From contig OAPG01000004.1 of the NCBI GenBank assembly GCA_900208305.1, forward strand, positions 496,001 through 560,000: a stretch of 64,000 bases of DNA, read 5' to 3'. Positions within the stretch are counted from its first letter, which is position 1. Every line of letters begins with the position of its first letter. The notes under the pieces are model-generated. The model was given only the letters and a program-made list of their open reading frames with translations. It searched no databases and was not told where the DNA came from. Position numbers and translations under genes: made by a program. Positions 23,040-31,144 of this stretch are shown piece by piece. This DNA comes from Melanopsichium pennsylvanicum. Taxonomy: Eukaryota; Basidiomycota; Ustilaginomycetes; Ustilaginales.

Positions 23040-24911
23040 ATGCAGCCTGCAGCTGACACCGAAGATGGCGACGGCACAAACGATGGCATTACTAGACCGA
23101 GGAATATGACACAGACACTCCCGGCTGAGCTTGTTGCTCGCATTATCGCCTTCCTTGTGCCACCCGTGGATCGGAATGCTTCAACTTTGCCGCACCCGAC
23201 TGGACCTAACCTTGCCTACACACCTGCGCTTCCATCACCGACAAATCAAAGTTTGCTCTCGGTCGCTTCTTGTAGCACACTGCTGCATCGCATCGCGAAT
23301 CAAGCTCTCCATCGGACCGTCCTCCTTCGCTCTCTGAAGTCACTCAATCTTCTCGCAGGCACCATCGCTGCTGACACGAATCAGCTCAGCCACACTCTCC
23401 AGAAGGAACAAAGACATGTAGAAGATCGTGCAGCCTGGATTCGCTCAATCCATCTACCGCCCGGAGATGGTCTATTGCAACCCGGAGATACTCTCGCAGA
23501 CCAGACATGCTACATCGAAAGCCTGCGCATTCTCCTCGACCATGCCTCACGGCTAGATTTTATCTGCCTTGAGCATCGACAAGCGGGTGCTGCACTGCTC
23601 GAATTCCTTCACCCTTCAACAGCTTGTCGTCCTCGCCGTATTACTCTCTCGAACCTGTCGTTCTCGGCTCCTCCCTTCTCGGCCACCAGGTCGCTCGCTC
23701 CTCTATCGAAGCTCACCCATCTGCATCTCATCAAGATTGTGCCGCCACCTGCACTGATATCTTTCTTAGTTGGCGAGTCGATCAACTCGGACGAGCAGGG
23801 CAATGTACCCAAGAGCCTCGAAGCTGGATTGTCACCGGGAGAGACGCTGGAATGTTTGCGCTTGTCGCTGCTGCCACCGGACGCTTTGGTCGACTTTGGA
23901 GCCTACATCGCGTGGAGGAAAGCATGGAAGAAGTATGAGCAGCTCACAACTCAGGAGCAAGCACAGGAATATGCGCCTCGAGCACCTCGAGGTCCAGCAA
24001 GGAGGTTTGCAGTTCAAGAAGCTCTCTACGATCTCGCCGTCTACTCGTCTCGGCTGCCGAGATTGAGGCTCTTGCTTCTGGAGCTGAGTCCATTGGGCCC
24101 TCTTCCTCCACCAGTGAATGGTCCGTTTGCAGATTTCTTGCGATCTAGAGGTATACCGCGTGTACTGCCAGTAGCGTTGCCTGGCCCCTCGCCAGCATCA
24201 TCGAGGGGTGACCGCAATGCTTCCATGAGTCAAAAGGCGCTATGTGCAGACGTGAGAGCCAAAAGGTCCGATGCCAACAACTTCTTCGATGCCATACGAT
24301 CTTCCCGATCAGCAGAAGACCGTACCAGCTATGCGGCATCGTCTTCGGGACCACAGACGGTGCAGTATTATTTCGGCGACGACGCAGGTCTTCATGATAC
24401 GAACGGTGGGGTGAACGATGAGGATGATGACGACGCACCTCCTTCGACGGCAGAGGACTTGCGCACAGCCGAGCGAGACAAGTACTGGCGGCTTGTCGAG
24501 GCTGGGAAAGGAGCGCTCGTCGAACTTTGGGCTGCGTCACAGCAATTATCCAACAACGCAGCAGGGTGCGGTGCACCCGATATTCGTGTGGTGACGGCAA
24601 GGCCGATGGGTCACGATCGACGCGAAGGTTTCCAAGACTTTTACTGCCAAGCACAAAACGAGCCACCTGGTTCTACCTCAACAGAACTCAGCGCAAATTC
24701 CAGAGAGAACGGATCGATGGTAAGAGATCATGAAGCATCAGAGGAAGTGGGATGTTGGGCAGATCCCGACGTGTTTTCACTCATTTCGACTGCGCCTTGG
24801 CTCTCATACACATCACAAGTGGGTGAATCCTATCACTGGACAGGTGAACTGCCTCGCAAGACGAATTATCCGACCTCTCTTGTGATTCCTTCGATGATCT
24901 TTCTGACTTGA
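23040..24911 (+). CDS. F-box-like protein, probably truncated by a frameshift near its 3' end
   Basis: The frame gives 623 residues from the ATG at 23040; an ATG at 23109, giving MTQTLPAELVARIIAFLVPP, is an alternative start. That segment has the Leu-Pro-x-Glu-Leu and helix pattern of an F-box, the Skp1-binding module of SCF ubiquitin ligases. Leu-rich stretches follow (ITLSNLSFSAP, LSKLTHLHLIKIVPP, LPRLRLLLLELSPLG), suggesting an irregular leucine-rich repeat substrate domain. A Glu/Asp-rich patch lies near 24415-24440. The last 20 or so codons look unlike the rest, and strongly protein-like sequence continues downstream in other frames (next entry), so the true product is probably longer, up to about 890 residues. 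Target proteins are unknown. The F-box assignment rests on pattern only. Confidence 0.65.
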   Translation: MQPAADTEDGDGTNDGITRPRNMTQTLPAELVARIIAFLVPPVDRNASTLPHPTGPNLAYTPALPSPTNQSLLSVASCSTLLHRIANQALHRTVLLRSLKSLNLLAGTIAADTNQLSHTLQKEQRHVEDRAAWIRSIHLPPGDGLLQPGDTLADQTCYIESLRILLDHASRLDFICLEHRQAGAALLEFLHPSTACRPRRITLSNLSFSAPPFSATRSLAPLSKLTHLHLIKIVPPPALISFLVGESINSDEQGNVPKSLEAGLSPGETLECLRLSLLPPDALVDFGAYIAWRKAWKKYEQLTTQEQAQEYAPRAPRGPARRFAVQEALYDLAVYSSRLPRLRLLLLELSPLGPLPPPVNGPFADFLRSRGIPRVLPVALPGPSPASSRGDRNASMSQKALCADVRAKRSDANNFFDAIRSSRSAEDRTSYAASSSGPQTVQYYFGDDAGLHDTNGGVNDEDDDDAPPSTAEDLRTAERDKYWRLVEAGKGALVELWAASQQLSNNAAGCGAPDIRVVTARPMGHDRREGFQDFYCQAQNEPPGSTSTELSANSRENGSMVRDHEASEEVGCWADPDVFSLISTAPWLSYTSQVGESYHWTGELPRKTNYPTSLVIPSMIFLT

Positions 24912-25712
24912 CGAGTCTTGTGCTGATCGGAAAGCACCAAAATGCGTCAGAGGCCTGAAGTCACAGGACTTGCCACCTCGTGTAACAACTCGCTGCGTAG
25001 AAGTGCGCCTCGTGAAACGCGCGAGAAAACGCTAGACTGCGCATCCAAGTGCTCAGATCTTCCCAAATCTCAAGAAGTAGGGCAGGTCGCGTGCTCGGGC
25101 AATCTTCGCAGCAGAGAGGCCGGCAGCCTGCGCCTTCCTTTCCACGCGACCTCGTTCACGCATACAAGAACGCAGGAGCTCTTTACAATCTGGCTACCAA
25201 CGCGGATAAATTGCCGAGACCGAGGCTCCTCATCCTCAAGGTGTACCCGCTCCAAGGTCTGGAATCACCCATGGCACCTCGAGAAAATTTTCTCGATTAT
25301 GCCCGAAACGCTTTGTGGTCGTCGGTTTTGAAGGGTATTTAGGAACGGGACTTGAAGGAAGCCAAGCCGGTCGATTGCACTCGCCATGGTTCAAGGCCAG
25401 TATGCACAAGGCCGCTGTCACTTCCAGCGATCGCAACAACCTTGACGTAGATGTCGACTTGGAGTTGCGTTACGTCGAACGTTCCCCGCCCGTTCGCATG
25501 CTGGAACTTGATGTTTTGAGATGCCATTCGCGATTCTTGCAGATCACGACCCGTGCATCGATCCCAATTTCGTACCTTCCGTTTCTGTTCCTAACTATCG
25601 TCAAGTGCTTCACGCTTACTGTGTATTGTGTGTTCCGGATGCGATGGCGATTCTTAAAACGGCAATGCTGCGTGCGACCAAGTCGAACGACCGTGCAGAT
25701 CAAAGTCGATGA
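24844..25712 (+). pseudogene. Frameshifted 3' continuation of the F-box gene
   Basis: Downstream of the F-box frame, protein-like sequence continues in a changing frame: codons starting 24854 (DELSDLSCDSFDDLSDL), then another frame from about 24957 (DLPPRVTTRCVEVRLVKR), a third stretch to about 25290 (RPRLLILKVYPLQGLESP), a fourth from about 25300 (VVVGFEGYLGTGLEGSQAG), and a last at 25521-25712 (ILADHDPCIDPNFVPS). Adjacent pieces would join after single-base gains or losses, and four of the five switches fall at or next to A or T runs of four (near 24930, 25026, 25280 and 25515). No splice-site pair I tested explains the switches. Either the gene tail has decayed or the assembly has homopolymer errors here. 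Confidence 0.6.
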
Positions 25713-27363
25713 GCGAGGCTGGTGTCCTTAGCCAGCCCTTGAACGCCCTTGCTTCCTCATCTCGATCTGCCCTTTGTTCGATAGCCTCTGCTTCTGCTCC
25801 AACCACTGACACTTGCGCTTGCTCCTGTTTTATTCCTTGGATCGCAGTGCCGCCCCTCGCACCACTCAGGAACTTGTCGACCACCTTCTGTGCATCCATC
25901 CTTGTACCCAGCAATTCCTCCTTTCTCTGTCTGTACGCCCTTGTTCCTTCCCCAAGTTGGCCTTGCTTCGCATCGTTGTAGCGCAGCTCTGATATCGATG
26001 ACCGCGTGATGGCGTTGTAAGATGAGACGAAGTTCTGAAACCAATTGAGCTTGCACACGCTCGACCTTGCTTGTGGCTTCAAAGATTCGCTTTGTGTCGA
26101 AGTGGGATCTTTGGGCTTGAGTCGCTTTGTGGGTGCACCCATCTTCGTACCCATTGCCAGGTTCTCCGCCTTTCCCTTGCCTTCGAGCGTTGCATCGACA
26201 ATGAAAAGAATAGAGTTGGGACATGTCACCGGCTCATAGCCAACTCTGAACTCTTCCACTTTCTCTCCCAAAACCTTACCATCATTTGAGGGGTCCAAGT
26301 TGAAAGCAGACCACGCATGTTCAGCTTTGGACTCCCTGCCATCAGCAAAGGGAGTTGTTGACCAGCCAACGAGTATCTCTCCGTCCGCAGCTTTGCGTGC
26401 TCTTTGTAGAGCTCGCTTACAGTCTTCTGCAAGGATTCTCTTCAGCTCCTCTCTCTGCTGTTCAGTTGTCTGGGCTTCAGTAGGGTGCTTGGGGAAAGAG
26501 GGAAAGATGTGGCGAATGGGATGATCGCACATGGTGACAGAATGGATGTAGACTGGTTCGAGGAGACCTGAGAGTAGGCTTCCTTGTATACCTATTCTGG
26601 GAGCATTCCAGAGAGCGATCTTGTCACTACACGACATGGATATCGAGGGTGGGGCGTCGGGTCGACCTGGCTTGGTCCGTAGTGAGCCGGCTGAGCTTGT
26701 GCTCTCGAGGTTTGTTGATGATGCACGGCCACGAACCACGCCATTCGCTGGCTGACCCATTTTTGTGAGAGCTTGAAGAGCGGTGCCCGAAGAAGCTTGT
26801 AAGTGGAGCCGAAGTAGCTCTGCAGGAGTAGGCACATCCAACCTAGCTGCGACTTCATCCTGAGCCGCACGCTGGAACTCGAGCAGCTTGTTACTCGCAT
26901 CTCCACACGGCAGCGTCGACACATACAGATGCACTTTCACTTCATCCTTCAGCTTCCACCTTTTCTCGTTCGACTCGATCTGCTCGAACAGCCTCAGCTC
27001 CCCTTCCCTATCAGCCATAATTACTTCCTGTTCCAGCCTCTTGAGCAACCACTGCCGAGCGCCACGCCTAGCAAGCACCTCGGCATGCTGATCGTACAGA
27101 ACATCCCCGTTCTGTGGCAAAGACGTATACGACAGACATTTGAGACCAGTGCCTAGTGATATAAGCGTATACTTGCGGGCTTGCGATCTGTCAGAAATCG
27201 GATAGGAGAGCACTAAGGCGGCTAGGATGGTCCATTCCTTACGACCATTGGATTTGACACCCGGCTTGGCGCCACGAGGTGGAACCGTGCGAAGGTAGGT
27301 GTCGAGAGCTACGATAGCTATCTGATCATGATCCACCTCGAAGTTGGTGCCGCTGATCGCCAT
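25654..27363 (-). CDS. TAD1: tRNA-specific adenosine deaminase Tad1 (ADAT1 family)
   Basis: The protein has 569 residues from the ATG at 27363. It carries the A-to-I editase domain: HAEV near residue 92 (zinc ligand His and catalytic Glu), PCGDAS near 151, and SCSDKIALWN near 243 with the third zinc ligand. The segment GIQGSLLSGLLEPVYIHSVT is typical of ADAR/ADAT1 proteins. Tad1 converts adenosine 37, next to the anticodon, to inosine in tRNA-Ala. There is no double-stranded RNA-binding domain, as expected for ADAT1 rather than ADAR. The C-terminal 20 or so codons overlap, on the opposite strand, the last open piece of the F-box gene tail, a 59 bp tail-to-tail overlap if that piece is coding. 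Confidence 0.92.
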   Translation of the reverse strand: MAISGTNFEVDHDQIAIVALDTYLRTVPPRGAKPGVKSNGRKEWTILAALVLSYPISDRSQARKYTLISLGTGLKCLSYTSLPQNGDVLYDQHAEVLARRGARQWLLKRLEQEVIMADREGELRLFEQIESNEKRWKLKDEVKVHLYVSTLPCGDASNKLLEFQRAAQDEVAARLDVPTPAELLRLHLQASSGTALQALTKMGQPANGVVRGRASSTNLESTSSAGSLRTKPGRPDAPPSISMSCSDKIALWNAPRIGIQGSLLSGLLEPVYIHSVTMCDHPIRHIFPSFPKHPTEAQTTEQQREELKRILAEDCKRALQRARKAADGEILVGWSTTPFADGRESKAEHAWSAFNLDPSNDGKVLGEKVEEFRVGYEPVTCPNSILFIVDATLEGKGKAENLAMGTKMGAPTKRLKPKDPTSTQSESLKPQARSSVCKLNWFQNFVSSYNAITRSSISELRYNDAKQGQLGEGTRAYRQRKEELLGTRMDAQKVVDKFLSGARGGTAIQGIKQEQAQVSVVGAEAEAIEQRADRDEEARAFKGWLRTPASLIDFDLHGRSTWSHAALPF

Positions 27364-27541
27364 ATCTGTTCGTCCATCGAGATGGTAGGTTCGGATCGAT
27401 CATGGGATTAAGAAGAGTAAGAAATGAAGATGAAGGAGAGGTTGAACGGAAGTGGGAATGATTCAGGGTCCAATCCCTCTTCCGATTTTGTAAATTACAA
27501 ATTTGTTACACCGCCCAAGCTGAAATGCGTGGTCATTAACG

Positions 27542-27600
27542 CATTTAAAATTCATCCAAGCCTGCCCGCGCGCGCGCGCACGTGGCAAATAGCAAGAGAT
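27542..27600. repeat. Imperfect direct repeat, copy A
   Basis: The block starts CATTTAAAATTCATCC, contains AGCCTGCCCGC and a CG run, and ends GGCAAATAGCAAGAG. Copy B lies 233 bp downstream. The two copies share the flanks and differ mainly by length and substitutions in the CG-rich centre. Confidence 0.8.
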
Positions 27601-27774
27601 GCATAACCAATCGCGGCGCTACGCGCCGGTGTGTCTATGCGCTGATTGAGCCTCCCGCTTGTTTGGCTATTGCACTATCACGTCTTCTTGCCTTCGCACA
27701 CACTGTCAACTCGAGTCTCCCTACGACGTTTACATAGTCAAAAGCTCCTCATCAACCCTCAAAGATTTAATTTC

Positions 27775-27831
27775 CATTTAAAATCCATCCGAGCCTGCCC
27801 GCACGCGCATGTGACAAATAGCAAGGGGTGG
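27775..27831. repeat. Imperfect direct repeat, copy B
   Basis: The block starts CATTTAAAATCCATCC, contains AGCCTGCCCGC and ends GACAAATAGCAAGGGG. It matches copy A with a handful of substitutions. Both copies lie just outside the helicase-bearing island. Confidence 0.8.
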
Positions 27832-28012
27832 ATCTAGGAATCTGGAAGTGGGCATTGTTGGGAAGTGGGTCGGGGTTGGTGAGGCGCATGCAAAGGTGGC
27901 ATGCCTCAGTTTGTAGGCAAGCAAATCGCGTGCGGAGTTTTGAAAAGCATCAGAGCGCAACGCTGTGAGACAGTGGGACAAAGTGCTATGCCTAAGGTGT
28001 CAATGCGCATGC

Positions 28013-28405
28013 TTAGGTTGACAAGATGCTCATACTAGTGTGGACGGAACCATTCTTTGTGCCGCTGCCGCTTGAGATGCTCATGTCTTGAGTGGATCTG
28101 GCAGCAGAGCTTCCAGCCATCGATGCATTGCTAATGCTCCCATTGCAACTTTTGGGCCTCACAGTGTAAGATTGGAACGCTTGAGGATCTTCATCATTGT
28201 CAGCCAAATTGGGGTTGCGCATGTCTTCATCGTGTTTGACGACCTCTTCTTCCTTGGGCCTGGAATTTGCCTGAAACGTGGGATTGTCTTGACAAGCCGT
28301 AGGATTGGATGAGAGGATCTTGGACTTGTCTGCTCCACAGACCTTACAATCCTCATTGTCGGTCGCATGCGGCGCGCTGCACCCACTGCAGATGTACTTT
28401 GGCAT
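28013..28405 (-). CDS. Small zinc-ribbon-like hypothetical protein
   Basis: The frame encodes 130 residues from a good ATG. The N-terminus has two cysteine pairs, CSGC and CKVC, spaced like a small zinc ribbon (CX2C-x13-CX2C). The rest is polar and probably disordered, rich in Ser, Asn, Asp and Glu. I do not recognise the protein. It lies head to head with the broken helicase gene, with 432 bp between, and may belong to the same foreign element. A spurious frame is possible, though the ordered cysteines near the start argue for a real gene. Confidence 0.45.
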   Translation of the reverse strand: MPKYICSGCSAPHATDNEDCKVCGADKSKILSSNPTACQDNPTFQANSRPKEEEVVKHDEDMRNPNLADNDEDPQAFQSYTVRPKSCNGSISNASMAGSSAARSTQDMSISSGSGTKNGSVHTSMSILST

Positions 28406-28837
28406 GCTGCTCCTTGCCTTGGTCTATGCGCTCAAGCTCTGGTGCTGCTCTCTAAGTAGACTGCGCATTTGAAAGACCCAAACTTAAGTGCACAATCTCA
28501 CTGCAACATGCAGCCAAGTAGCCCAAACGGTAGTGTCAGGGGCCAATGTGCCTAATTTGGGATTCGATTTAATATCCAATGAAACCTGAGGTGTTATCGT
28601 GGTTCAAAATGAAACCCGCTGGAAGTGCGTGTTCTATCCGGTTTTGTTCTGAAATCCACTGGAACCATTCCGAGTCAACTAGCCTCTGTGAACACTCCGT
28701 TCAGCAGTAGTGCAGCTTGTCCAAATGATCGTATGACCTGCGCTATACACAAGTGTCCTTGATGCAAGCGCTGGTTGCTGTCTACAATGTCTCCTGAGAA
28801 CTTGGAAGCCGTTGTTGCTGTCTGATAAGGCTACGGT
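28406..28837. other. Intergenic region between the zinc-ribbon ORF and the helicase pseudogene
   Basis: This contains no clear gene. Two copies of AATGAAACC lie 30 bp apart at 28578 and 28608. An open stretch at about 28755-28850 in another frame runs up to the helicase frame, so the true 5' end of that gene may lie here and be frameshifted. Confidence 0.4.
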
Positions 28838-30166
28838 GTGGGTTCCGCCACCAGTGTGAATTATGCAGCTGCTGTAGCTCCATATCTAGATTATGTTGCC
28901 AAGGTTGCCAGGCATATTCCCAATCTTCCTCTTTTGGTATGCATCGGGACCTGGAGATTAGGCATCGCGATCGAGACCATCAAGTCCCAAGACAAACCTG
29001 CACCCAAAGAGCAACAGCCCTCAAGACATAGCAGCACAGAGAACAGTGTCATTACTCCAGCAGCTGCTCAGGCAGCTAACAAACCAAATCTTGACAACTG
29101 CAGCTCAGACAAGGAGGGTACATGTCCTCCACCTCCTGAATACCGCAGCGCTAAACTCTCCAATTGTGACCAACCAAAGCCAGAGCCCGTGCAAATTATG
29201 AAATTCACTCCCTATGGCTGCGTAGCACCGTTTGCCGCAGATGTCTTTGGAGCTGCAAGGGTCTCCTCATTTTGTACCTTGCCCATCGAAACGACCTCCA
29301 TCCCAAGATCAACACCTCTAATCAGAGGGCATGGCGTAGCTGAGAGAATCCTGTCCAATGTGCTTTCTCCAGAGGATCTGCATTTGGTCATGTGGGTCAT
29401 AGGAAACAGCCTTGTTGATCCAGCAAGTAAGCCCAAGTTGGTGCTCCTCTATGGCCCCGGTGGCAATGGTAAGACAACAACCATCCGCGCCATATCGGAA
29501 TGCCTGCAGGGCACGGTTCACATGCTGTCTCAGGATTATTTGTCAGGCACAAAGCAAGTGTACTCTGAGGATGCAGTGGGGTGCATGACGTCCAGATTTG
29601 TATGCTACGGAGACATGGAGCTCAAGTCTGACTCTATCAATGCCTTGTTTTGGAAGATGATCACAGGTGGCAACACCGTTACTGCACAGGGCATGACGTA
29701 AACTATCTTGTGCACCGGCATAGTTGGAAGCAATTACCTGTGGTATCCAAATGCTCAGACCCGTAAGCCTTGGTTCATGAGAAGAATGATAGCAATCGTC
29801 ATGACTCTGCTTCCAAAGGGCTGCCCTCCTCCGCAAGTCAAGTTTTCTGATGACAAGGTGACCAATTTTGTATGCAGCGCCGTGTGCACCAGACTCAAGC
29901 AGGGCTCAGAGCCACCGCTGACCATCTGTCAGTTGCTGATAATGGTGTTTGGATACAGAGTTGGAGTTGCTACGCGCGGAGTGATCAAACGCCCTGATGC
30001 ATTGGACTGCAAATGTCATGCAGCAATGTTCTCCATGTCAATTGCATCTTTGATAGACTGCAACCAGTTGGCTCAAATGGCCAAATCAATGGCCCCTCAC
30101 ATGGTAAAGGACCTGGGATACGCCAAAGTAATCAAGGGGCTATCCATAGGCAGAACTAGTCGATAG
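28838..30166 (+). pseudogene. Superfamily-3 (D5-like) helicase gene interrupted by an in-frame stop
   Basis: One reading frame runs from 28838 to 30166, broken once by TAA at 29699-29701. No start ATG is present at the 5' end: the frame opens after a TAA at 28826, and the first credible codon there is GTG. Before the stop are a D5_N-like helical part (VLSPEDLHLVMWVIGN), Walker A GPGGNGKTT at 29453-29476 and a Walker B-like FVCYGDMEL. Directly after it, motif C-like GIVGSNYLW and an arginine pair, FMRRMIAI, continue the same domain. This order is that of SF3 helicases of the D5 type, found in large DNA viruses, phages and plasmids, where they unwind DNA at replication. No primase domain is visible nearby. 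Codon choice is less C-biased than in the neighbours. I see a dead or dying gene of foreign origin; the exact donor is unknown. Confidence 0.7.
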
Positions 30167-30308
30167 CTGCGGTCGTTTCTCGCACTCAGGAATTGTAAAA
30201 CACTTTAAAACGTGCTTCACTGCTTGATTCGAAGACAGATTGGCACTATTCCAGCGCCACACATCCGCGAGCGAGTCCACTTAGCCGCAACACTTGGCAT
30301 GCAAGATC
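30167..30308. other. Short spacer after the helicase pseudogene
   Basis: These 142 bp hold nothing I can identify. Confidence 0.4.
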
Positions 30309-30686
30309 ATGACCAGCTTCCTTTGTCAACGCCAAAGCCTCGTTCCTACCGCAGCGCCTCAGTGCGCCAAGACGAAAGATGTTAAGTCGCTCGACGCACC
30401 AGACGTCGCGTTTTCTTACTTCGGAGCTCCGGTAACACTGGGCCCTTGGGCATCTGTTCTCCTCAAGTTTAAGCTTCGCAGTCTCAAATCATACGGTCCT
30501 TGGAGGTACGTGAAATCTAATGTGCTTGTGTCTTGCTTCCTCAAGCCGTTGCCTGACGTCTCAATTATGTGCGATTGGTCGCCGTGGGACGAATACTGCG
30601 TAGACGTGACGATAAGAAACTCATCCGGCAACGAATGTGAGATACCAGAGGACGGCATCATGCTGACCTTGAAATACGAGAGATGA
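30309..30686 (+). CDS. Orphan hypothetical protein, 125 residues
   Basis: The frame runs from the ATG at 30309, beginning MTSFLCQRQSLVP, to a stop at 30687. The second half reads like alternating beta strands (SNVLVSCFLKPLPDVSI, EYCVDVTIRNSS, DGIMLTLKYER) with buried aromatic residues, so it is plausibly a small folded beta domain. I do not recognise it. Its codons look more host-like than those of the helicase. It could be cargo of the island or a lineage-specific host gene; the sequence alone does not decide. Confidence 0.45.
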   Translation: MTSFLCQRQSLVPTAAPQCAKTKDVKSLDAPDVAFSYFGAPVTLGPWASVLLKFKLRSLKSYGPWRYVKSNVLVSCFLKPLPDVSIMCDWSPWDEYCVDVTIRNSSGNECEIPEDGIMLTLKYER

Positions 30687-31144
30687 CAAAGATTGAGATC
30701 ACGAGAAAGATGGACAGGAGGAATGCGCGATGATGTTTGAATATAGTTGTGAAGCGGCGGTGAGCATGGAATGTGTTTGCCGAAGTCTTGGCTGCTTTGT
30801 CGATCCTCTTCTCGTGTACAGTAATAATGTTAATGTACTTTACTAGGCAACATCCTGTGAAATGCGGTTGCCGCCAAGACCTGTCGAATCTTGCTGTTTT
30901 ATGCTCCGTACTGATACCACGTTGTCACTTTGCTTGCTTATGGAAGCTTCTAAAGCGTACTGCAGCTTGCTCATTCATTTTAGTTCCTTCAAGACCATCA
31001 ACATTACCCTTCACCACCTTTGCCGTGTTCGATCACGTATAGCTCAAATTCTTATCGCTTTGACTAGGGCTCAGCTTTGCTTCATCTCGAAACACGGAAA
31101 TACATGGACTATTTAGGAACTCAACGTAACGATACGTATTCAAA
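30687..31144. promoter_or_regulatory. Upstream region of the NAPE-PLD-like gene
   Basis: There is no gene. It contains a TACAGTA heptamer at 30817-30823, near AT-rich DNA with TTAATGTACTTTA. Confidence 0.45.

Larger units (their letters stand above)
27364..28012. other. Upstream region of TAD1 with an imperfect direct-repeat pair
   Basis: There is no gene. AT-rich DNA at 27480-27510 includes the near-palindrome TGTAAATTACA. Two related copies of a block of about 57 bp lie at 27542 and 27775 (separate entries), the first containing a CG run of about 13 bases. Confidence 0.5.

Noticed and set aside
24819..24860. Possible 42 bp intron (GTGGGT to GCAAG) in the F-box gene
   Set aside because: Shorter than other introns here, and as a multiple of three it does not explain the frame change that follows.
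24844..24965. Possible 122 bp intron (GTGAAC to CACAG) in the F-box gene
   Set aside because: The sites look acceptable, but it would remove the strongly protein-like DELSDL stretch and the resulting frame then reads poorly.
27570..27582. CG alternating run as possible Z-DNA element
   Set aside because: Only about 13 bases long and inside a repeat block; too little to claim a function.
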